Under the pieces are notes generated by a model that ran no database searches, was not told the origin of the DNA, and saw only the letters and a program-made list of their open reading frames with translations. From Brevundimonas sp. UBA5866 (GTDB lineage: Bacteria; Pseudomonadota; Alphaproteobacteria; Caulobacterales; Caulobacteraceae), in assembly GCF_002432125.1 (NCBI RefSeq), contig NZ_DJFS01000074.1, forward strand, positions 50,769 through 68,310: 17,542 bases of DNA, in the 5' to 3' direction. Below are positions 1 through 5,253 of this stretch, one piece after another. The position numbers and the translations under genes were made by a program. The number at the start of each line of letters is the position of its first letter. Position 1 is the stretch's first letter.

Positions 1-64
1 TCCGCGTCAGCTGTACACCGGCCCGACGCAACGCGACTACGTCTCGATCGACAAGCGCGGCTAA
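1..64 (+). CDS. gltA: citrate synthase, C-terminal end (partial)
   Basis: Only the last 20 codons and the TAA stop are in the window. They read PRQLYTGPTQRDYVSIDKRG, the C-terminal tail of type II (hexameric) citrate synthase; the E. coli enzyme has a comparable RPRQLYTG segment near its end. Citrate synthase condenses oxaloacetate and acetyl-CoA to citrate in the TCA cycle, in the cytoplasm. The catalytic residues lie outside the window and cannot be checked. The reading frame starts at base 2. A strong intrinsic terminator follows 46 nt after the stop, so the gene ends its own transcription unit. It is transcribed towards the lpx operon, which comes from the other side. Identification rests on a short but distinctive tail. 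Confidence 0.88.
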   Translation, partial: PRQLYTGPTQRDYVSIDKRG

Positions 65-110
65 TACCGGACTTATCGCCGGGGTTCGTCCTTGGTGATG
101 TCCAGACAAA

Positions 111-143
111 CGCCGGAGCCTATTGGCTCCGGCGTTTTCTTTT
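111..143 (+). terminator. intrinsic terminator of gltA
   Basis: A perfect 10-bp stem (CGCCGGAGCC at 111-120, GGCTCCGGCG at 125-134) encloses a 4-nt TATT loop and is followed at once by TTTTCTTTT (135-143). This is a canonical Rho-independent terminator for the + strand gltA transcript. On the opposite strand the same stem is followed by TTTGTCT, a weaker tract, so it may also catch leftward read-through from lpxB. Confidence 0.93.
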
Positions 144-171
144 GCGGGCTTAGCGCTCGCCTGTGCTAGAG
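142..171 (+). promoter_or_regulatory. candidate promoter for the 54-aa gene
   Basis: After the gltA terminator the small downstream gene needs its own promoter. A TTGCGG hexamer (142-147) stands 17 nt upstream of GCTAGA (165-170). The latter fits the first six positions of GCTANAWC, the -10 consensus described for Caulobacter housekeeping promoters. Transcription would then start about 176-179, at or just before the ATG at 179, giving a leaderless or nearly leaderless mRNA. The AGAGG at 168-172 could instead act as a Shine-Dalgarno sequence in a longer transcript. This is a motif match only and the -35 fit is imperfect. Confidence 0.3.
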
Positions 172-178
172 GCACACG

Positions 179-343
179 ATGACGAACGAGAACACCCCCA
201 CCGAGACCCCGATCCAGCGCGCTTTCCGCCTGAAGCAGGAAGCCCTGGCACAACGAGAAAAGGCCCCGCGTGGCGGAGCCTTTCAACGTGAGCAGAACAA
301 ACGTATCGCAGCGGGCAAATCTCGCCCCTGGATGACCAAATAG
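179..343 (+). CDS. small conserved-looking basic protein, unknown function (54 aa)
   Basis: The open frame runs from ATG at 179 to TAG at 341-343 and encodes 54 residues. It starts MTNENTPTETPIQRAFRLKQ, has a Lys/Arg-rich middle with KAPRGGAFQREQNKR (residues 28-42), and ends GKSRPWMTK. AGAGG (168-172) lies 6 nt before the ATG. There is no signal peptide, membrane segment or cysteine; the chain is strongly basic and probably soluble. I recall similar short proteins with a PRGG-FQREQ core and an SKPW tail from other alphaproteobacteria, but I know of no assigned function. It sits between the gltA terminator and the convergent lpxB, with only 4 bp between the two stop codons. The clean frame, ribosome site and tight fit between neighbours argue that it is real. 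Confidence 0.75.
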   Translation: MTNENTPTETPIQRAFRLKQEALAQREKAPRGGAFQREQNKRIAAGKSRPWMTK

Positions 344-347
344 GCGC

Positions 348-1517
348 TTAAATCCGTTTGCGGTCCCGCAATACGGACAGAACCGCATCAGCAGCCACAT
401 CCGACGGTCTTGGACCGCCCCGGCCCAGACGATCCAGGGCCTCGGTCTGGGCCATAGACTGGGCGGAGGCCATAGCCTTGTTCTTCAGCCGCTCTATGAC
501 GGCCCTGGAAAGGTTTTTGGGTGTGGCATCGTGCTGGATGAACTCCGGCGCGATTTCACGGTCGGCAGCCAGATTGAGCATGGTGATGTATTTGGCCGTC
601 ACCAGCCGCTTCATCAGCATATAGGACAGGTTGTCGATCCGGTATGCGATGACCATAGGGGTGCCCGCCAAAGCGATTTCGCTGGACACCGTACCGCTGG
701 TCGCCAAAGCGACATCTGCGGCCTTCATCGCATCGTATTTTTCGTCTTCCTGCACCAGATGCGCACGGAAAGGCCATGCCGCAACACGGCCCGCAACATC
801 CTCGACGACCGTACCGGCGGCAATAACGGCAATCTGAAGATCAGGGATTGCAGCCTTTGCGCGCTTGACCGTCTCTTCATAGACGCCGGTCATTCGCTCG
901 ATCTCGCTCGGTCGGCTACCCGGCAGCACGAGCAGCAGAGGAGCCTCGGCCGGAATGCCGCGCCGCGCGCGGAATTTGCCCCCGTCTGCGCCGCTCATAT
1001 CGATGTGCAGAGCCGATGAACCGACAACCGTTGTGGGCAGGCCCTCACGCTCGAACCACGGCGCGTCGATCGTATAGAGCGCCAGCAGATGATCGACCGC
1101 CCCGGCCAGGGTTTTCGCCCGCTTTGGACGCGAGGCCCAAACCTGTGGCCCGACGTATTTGATCAGGGCGATATCGGGGGCGACCTGCCGGATGGCCTTT
1201 GCGACCCGGATCGTGAAGCCCCATGAATCGATCAGGACCACAGCATCCGGTTTTTCACGCAAAACGAATGCGACGGTTTCGTCGATCCGCTTTTTCACCC
1301 GACCGTAGGCCTTGATCCCTTCGATCCATCCCAGAATGGACAATTCGGCAATGTCGAAGGGGCTGACGATACCCTCTGCCGCCATACGGGGCCCGCCGAC
1401 GCCCGACAGTTCGAGTGAAGCGCCCACACGATCTTTCAGCGAGGCCGCCAGACCGGCACCAAGCCCGTCGCCAGAAGCCTCGGCGGCAATGAGCATGATC
1501 TTTGTCTTTACGCTCAT
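348..1517 (-). CDS. lpxB: lipid-A-disaccharide synthase
   Basis: LpxB (glycosyltransferase family 19) joins UDP-2,3-diacylglucosamine to 2,3-diacylglucosamine 1-phosphate (lipid X), making the disaccharide 1-phosphate of lipid A at the inner face of the plasma membrane. The 389-aa length is usual for the family. Family signatures are the N-terminal AAEASGDGLGA (residues 11-21), GVGGPRMAAEG (39-49), LLVLPGSRPSEI (about 195-206) and TSGTVSSEIALAGTPMVIAYR (about 274-294), the nucleotide-binding half. The ATG at 1517 lies inside the lpxI stop (ATGA, 1514-1517), which fixes the start and implies coupling to lpxI. It is the last gene of the leftward operon. No intrinsic terminator follows before the small + strand gene; the gltA terminator stem at 111-134 is the nearest hairpin. 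Confidence 0.97.
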   Translation of the reverse strand: MSVKTKIMLIAAEASGDGLGAGLAASLKDRVGASLELSGVGGPRMAAEGIVSPFDIAELSILGWIEGIKAYGRVKKRIDETVAFVLREKPDAVVLIDSWGFTIRVAKAIRQVAPDIALIKYVGPQVWASRPKRAKTLAGAVDHLLALYTIDAPWFEREGLPTTVVGSSALHIDMSGADGGKFRARRGIPAEAPLLLVLPGSRPSEIERMTGVYEETVKRAKAAIPDLQIAVIAAGTVVEDVAGRVAAWPFRAHLVQEDEKYDAMKAADVALATSGTVSSEIALAGTPMVIAYRIDNLSYMLMKRLVTAKYITMLNLAADREIAPEFIQHDATPKNLSRAVIERLKNKAMASAQSMAQTEALDRLGRGGPRPSDVAADAVLSVLRDRKRI

Positions 1518-2356
1518 GCTGCACCCGATTTTTGCAGGCCCCAGACAAACAGTCCCAGACGGTCGGCCGCTTCACGGGTCGCGCTGATGTCCATGACGAT
1601 CAGTTGTCCCTCGTAACCGGCAATACCGGCCAGGCCGGCGGCGGCAGCCAGTTCCACAGTCCGCGGACCAATCACCGGCATATCGACGCGGATATCCTGG
1701 ATGGGCTTGGGAGCCTTTGCCAGCACACCCTTGCGGCCATCCTGATGGCCCCGCAGGTCCTGCGGCAAGGCCGCGACCCTGAGGAGCATCTGGTCGGTAC
1801 CTTCTTGAGCCTCGACGGCCAGAACTAGGCCGTCAACGACAACGGCACCTTGGCCGATATCAAGTTCGCCAGATTTTTCGGCGACATATACAGCTTTATT
1901 GATGTCGTTCATCTGCTCGGGAGTGGGCGATATCGCCCCCAGAGCCCCCTGCGCCAGCATGTGGCTTCCGAGGATGTCGTCTGCACCTTCGACCGAGAAA
2001 CCTTCCCCTTCAAAGATCCCCAGAATTTTGCGCAACAGGGCGTCATCGCCCTTGGTAGCGGCGGCAATGATGCCCGGCAGCAGAGTCGCGCCTTTAAAAT
2101 CCGGCCGCAAGGTTTTGAAATCAGGACGATTTACATATCCTGCAAGGCAGACAGCCTCACAGTTCTCCCGACGCAGGGTCTTTAGAATGGTGCCGATCTG
2201 GGCCATCCCAATTGTCTCACCGGGCCAGCGCGAAACGCTGTCGTCGGCGAAACCATCCAGCCGCACCACATAGACCGGCCTGCCTTCTTCATCGCAGCGT
2301 GATGCGACGGAGGCGGGTAAGTCGCCGCCTCCGGCAATCAGTCCAAGCTTTTTCAT
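1514..2356 (-). CDS. lpxI: UDP-2,3-diacylglucosamine diphosphatase, LpxI type
   Basis: LpxI (formerly DUF1009) hydrolyses UDP-2,3-diacylglucosamine to lipid X and UMP. It does the same step as LpxH but is unrelated in sequence; it was first characterised in Caulobacter crescentus. The product is 280 aa from ATG at 2356. The N-terminal domain starts MKKLGLIAGGGDLP. The C-terminal domain holds VVDGLVLAVEAQEGTDQML (about 173-191), KAPKPIQDIRVDMPVIGP (about 214-231) and AGLAGIAGYEG (240-250). As I recall, the aspartate of RVDMP (D225 here) matches the catalytic, metal-binding Asp225 studied in C. crescentus. The frame opens further to a GTG at 2374, but the ATG at 2356 overlaps the lpxA stop by 4 nt like every other junction in this run and starts exactly at the conserved N-terminus, so I prefer it. 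Confidence 0.96.
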   Translation of the reverse strand: MKKLGLIAGGGDLPASVASRCDEEGRPVYVVRLDGFADDSVSRWPGETIGMAQIGTILKTLRRENCEAVCLAGYVNRPDFKTLRPDFKGATLLPGIIAAATKGDDALLRKILGIFEGEGFSVEGADDILGSHMLAQGALGAISPTPEQMNDINKAVYVAEKSGELDIGQGAVVVDGLVLAVEAQEGTDQMLLRVAALPQDLRGHQDGRKGVLAKAPKPIQDIRVDMPVIGPRTVELAAAAGLAGIAGYEGQLIVMDISATREAADRLGLFVWGLQKSGAA

Positions 2357-3144
2357 TCCGCGTTTGGCAGGCACAGCGGTCGCTTGGCCCCGTCACGGAT
2401 GAAGTCGAGGATCTCTACGATCTCCGGCAGGTCGCCATAGGTGCCAGCCACAGCCTCCAGACGCTCGGAGAAGGCACCCTCGCCCTCGAACAGGTCGCGG
2501 TAGAAGGCAAGAAGGCGGCGAAGGTCATCCTTGCCATAGCCCTTGCGCTTCAGACCGATGATGTTCAGGCCGCGCAGGCGGGCATGGTTGCCCCATGCCG
2601 ACCCATAAGGGATCACGTCACGGGTGACAGCCGCCAGACCGCCGACAATCGCACCCTGCCCCACACGCGCGTTCTGGTGAACCGCACACAGGCCGCCAAG
2701 GAAGGTGCGCGCACCGATACGGGCGTGACCACCCAAGGTCGCGTTGTTGGCCATAGTGACATTGTCCTCGACCACGCAGTCATGGCCGATGTGGGCTCCC
2801 GTCATCAGAAGACAGTTGTTGCCCAGCTTCGTCACGCCCGAACCCTGCGGCGTTCCGCGGTTCAGGGTAGCGTGTTCGCGGATTATGTTGTTTTCGCCGA
2901 TCTCCAGACGGACCGGCTCGCCCTTGTAGCCAAGGTGCTGCGGATCGCCACCGACCAGTGCGAACGGGTGCACAACCGTGTTGGCACCGATGGACGTGTC
3001 CTGCTGGACGACGACATGCGATTTCAGCACGACGCCGTCAGCAAGGGTAACGTTCGGTCCGACCACGCTCCACGGGCCGACAATCGCGCTGTCAGCGATT
3101 GAGGCGCTGGAATCGACAACTGCAGTCGGGTGGATATTGCTCAC
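2353..3144 (-). CDS. lpxA: acyl-ACP--UDP-N-acetylglucosamine O-acyltransferase
   Basis: LpxA transfers a 3-hydroxyacyl chain from ACP to position 3 of UDP-GlcNAc, the first step of lipid A synthesis, in the cytoplasm. The 263-aa protein is a left-handed parallel beta-helix built of hexapeptide repeats (about residues 1-190) plus a C-terminal helical part, matching the family length. The catalytic histidine of AHIGHDC is H121 (E. coli H125). Counting from it, the chain-length ruler Gly173 of E. coli is kept as G169, which argues for a fairly long acyl chain (C12-C14) and not C10. The start is GTG at 3144, overlapping the fabZ stop by 4 nt (GTGA). In Caulobacter the acceptor may carry a 3-amino group, since its lipid A contains diaminoglucose; the sequence alone does not settle that. 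Confidence 0.97.
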   Translation of the reverse strand: MSNIHPTAVVDSSASIADSAIVGPWSVVGPNVTLADGVVLKSHVVVQQDTSIGANTVVHPFALVGGDPQHLGYKGEPVRLEIGENNIIREHATLNRGTPQGSGVTKLGNNCLLMTGAHIGHDCVVEDNVTMANNATLGGHARIGARTFLGGLCAVHQNARVGQGAIVGGLAAVTRDVIPYGSAWGNHARLRGLNIIGLKRKGYGKDDLRRLLAFYRDLFEGEGAFSERLEAVAGTYGDLPEIVEILDFIRDGAKRPLCLPNAE

Positions 3145-3605
3145 TTGGCCGGTTCCTCGACCTTGACGACCATAGCCATGAATTCGGCCTCGGCGGCGAG
3201 CTTGCCGTCGATGAAGGTCTCGCCACGGAACTTATAGGCGTCCCCGCGGGCTTTGAGCACCTTCACTTCCATGCGCAGCTGGTCGCCCGGACGGGCGGGT
3301 TTGCGGAAGCGCACGCCATCGATGGACATGAACATGATAACCTTGTCCTCGACCGGAACGTCCAGCGTCTTGGACATCAGCAAGGCACCCGTCTGGGCCA
3401 TAGCTTCAACGATCAGAACACCCGGCATGACCGGATCGATCGGGAAATGCCCCGGGAAGAACGGTTCATTGTGAGTGACGTTCTTGATGCCGGTGATCGA
3501 GGTCGCCGGAACAAAGTTTTCGGCCTTGTCCACGAGCAGGAACGGGTAACGATGCGGCAGACGGCGCATCACCTCGGCATAATCGATGTTGATTTGTTCG
3601 CTCAT
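3141..3605 (-). CDS. fabZ: 3-hydroxyacyl-[acyl-carrier-protein] dehydratase
   Basis: FabZ dehydrates 3-hydroxyacyl-ACP to trans-2-enoyl-ACP in type II fatty acid synthesis and competes with LpxA and LpxD for the same 3-hydroxyacyl-ACP pool, a likely reason it lies between their genes. The 154-aa hot-dog-fold protein shows the family hallmarks LPHRYPFLLVD (16-26), the catalytic histidine in FFPGHFP (H53) and the catalytic glutamate in GVLIVEAMAQ (E67). ATG at 3605 overlaps the lpxD stop by 4 nt (ATGA, 3602-3605), and its own stop overlaps lpxA's GTG in the same way. Nothing is unusual in length or motifs. FabA is excluded by the short length and the HRYPFLLVD motif. Confidence 0.97.
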   Translation of the reverse strand: MSEQINIDYAEVMRRLPHRYPFLLVDKAENFVPATSITGIKNVTHNEPFFPGHFPIDPVMPGVLIVEAMAQTGALLMSKTLDVPVEDKVIMFMSIDGVRFRKPARPGDQLRMEVKVLKARGDAYKFRGETFIDGKLAAEAEFMAMVVKVEEPAK

Positions 3606-4621
3606 GCTTGGGGTTCCTTCGTGCCCTTGCGTTGGGCCACTTGTTTTGAGAGCCAGACGGTTTCACGCAGAAACTGCCGCAGCGGACGGGCCGGATAGCC
3701 CGACCAGGTTTCACCTGCCGGGACATCGGCCAATACACCGGCACCGGCCGCGACACGCGCGCCTTCGCCGATATTGATGTGGTCACCGATACCGGCCTTG
3801 CCGCCGAAAATGACGTGGTCGCCCGTGGTGACGGAACCGGAAATGCCGGTGTTGGCAGCCATCAGGTTGTTACGGCCAATAATGCAGTTATGGCCGATCA
3901 TCACCAGATTATCGATCTTGGTGTTCTCACCGATGACCGTGTCGTCAAACGCACCGCGATCGACACACGAGTTGGCGCCGATGGTCACATTGTCCTGGAT
4001 GATCACACGGCCAAGCTGCGGGATATCCAGCGGGCCATCACGCGATACAACCGCGCCAAAGCCGGCTTCACCGATACGGACGCCGGAATACAACTTCACC
4101 CTGTCCCCCAACAGGCAGAAGTAGAGGCTGGCGTTGGAGCCGATGGCACAGTCACGACCGATCTGTACACCCGGACCGATGACGGTGTTAGCACCGATGT
4201 GTGATCCGCGACCGATGCGGGCCCCCTCGCCGATCACCACGCCGGGCTCGACGACGACGCTGTCATCCTCGGCGGCCTCGGACACAGGGATCGAACGCTC
4301 AAGACGGCGCGGCGCATGCAGCATCATGGATGTGCGCGCCCAGTCGGCCTGCGGCTGACGCGATGCGATGACAGCCGCCGTTTCCGGCGCGTGTTCGACC
4401 ATTGATGGATGAACGATCACGCAGGCCGCGCTTGTGGTCTTAAGCGCGTCCAGGAATTTGCGATCGCCCATAAAAGCGATAGCGCCCCCGTCCTTACCGG
4501 ACAGGGGCGCGACCGCCGAAACGATGACCTCTCCACCCCGGATCACCTCCGCGCCGAGTTCGGCGGCGATGGCGGAGACCGTGCGGGGGGGCATGGTCGT
4601 GAAGAAAGTCGAGTCGGGCAT
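3602..4621 (-). CDS. lpxD: UDP-3-O-(3-hydroxyacyl)glucosamine N-acyltransferase
   Basis: LpxD adds the second 3-hydroxyacyl chain from ACP, to the 2-amino group of UDP-3-O-acylglucosamine (third lipid A step, cytoplasm). The 339-aa protein has the expected N-terminal UDP-binding domain (about 1-110), a hexapeptide-repeat beta-helix (about 120-305, with phrases such as VVIGEGARIGRGSHIGANTVIGP) and a short C-terminal helix (about 311-330). The catalytic histidine is H244 in MIGHNCIIG. The ATG at 4621 is preceded by TGAGGG two bases upstream. It follows ompH by only 9 nt and overlaps fabZ by 4 nt. The order lpxD-fabZ-lpxA downstream of bamA and ompH is widespread in proteobacteria. Confidence 0.97.
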   Translation of the reverse strand: MPDSTFFTTMPPRTVSAIAAELGAEVIRGGEVIVSAVAPLSGKDGGAIAFMGDRKFLDALKTTSAACVIVHPSMVEHAPETAAVIASRQPQADWARTSMMLHAPRRLERSIPVSEAAEDDSVVVEPGVVIGEGARIGRGSHIGANTVIGPGVQIGRDCAIGSNASLYFCLLGDRVKLYSGVRIGEAGFGAVVSRDGPLDIPQLGRVIIQDNVTIGANSCVDRGAFDDTVIGENTKIDNLVMIGHNCIIGRNNLMAANTGISGSVTTGDHVIFGGKAGIGDHINIGEGARVAAGAGVLADVPAGETWSGYPARPLRQFLRETVWLSKQVAQRKGTKEPQA

Positions 4622-4630
4622 GGCCCTCAG

Positions 4631-5218
4631 TTAGTTCTGGGCTTGGGCTTGAACCGGAACCGGCATGCGGCTGAACGACAGCGTCGGCAGCTGGCCGTTC
4701 AGGCGTTGGATGACGGTATCGGTGATGTCCATAGCCGGGTTGATGTAGGCAACAGCATCAGCCGACAGCAGGACGCCGCAGCCACGCTCTTGATAAACAG
4801 CAATTACGATCGGACGGGCTGCGTTGTCGATGGTCTGGGCTTGAACCGACTGAGTATAGCGCAGTTCGTTGGCGCGGGTTTGCTGCAGTTGTTGCAGTTC
4901 GCGGTCACGGGTTTGCAGCGCTTGGACGCGGCTGTTGCGATCAGCTTCCGACAGCGAGGCAGCCGATTGCTGCAGCTGTTGGGCTTCCGATTCAATCGAG
5001 GTGACGTACGGCTGCAGCTCACCCTGGACTTCTTGGTACAGCTGAACCATGCGGGCTTGCAGCGCTTGACCAGCAGCCGAGGTGGCCAGCACGCGCTCGC
5101 CCGAGAACGAGCAGACGCCCGGCAGAACCGGACCCGGGTTGGTCGGGGTTTGTTGTGCAGCAGCAGCCGAAGCAGTCAGCGTGGCCAGAGCAAATGCACC
5201 GATAGAAAGCATCTTCAT
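4631..5218 (-). CDS. OmpH/Skp family periplasmic chaperone
   Basis: OmpH/Skp proteins are trimeric periplasmic chaperones that hold unfolded outer-membrane proteins on their way to BamA, encoded just upstream here. The 195-aa chain starts with a Sec signal peptide (MKMLSIGAFALATLTASAAAA, cleavage probably near residue 21). It continues with a coiled-coil region rich in Gln and charged residues (about 55-130, LQARMVQLYQEVQGELQPY to RDRELQQLQQTRANELR) that would form the tentacle helices. The C-terminal body includes ERGCGVLLSADAV. Two cysteines (C36 and C147) fall in the folded parts flanking the coil and could form a disulfide. Sequence similarity within the family is low, so the call rests on architecture and on position between bamA and lpxD. 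ATG at 5218 follows bamA by 35 nt. Confidence 0.88.
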   Translation of the reverse strand: MKMLSIGAFALATLTASAAAAQQTPTNPGPVLPGVCSFSGERVLATSAAGQALQARMVQLYQEVQGELQPYVTSIESEAQQLQQSAASLSEADRNSRVQALQTRDRELQQLQQTRANELRYTQSVQAQTIDNAARPIVIAVYQERGCGVLLSADAVAYINPAMDITDTVIQRLNGQLPTLSFSRMPVPVQAQAQN

Positions 5219-5253
5219 AGTAGTAAGCCTTAGTGCGGGACGGATGCCGCGGT

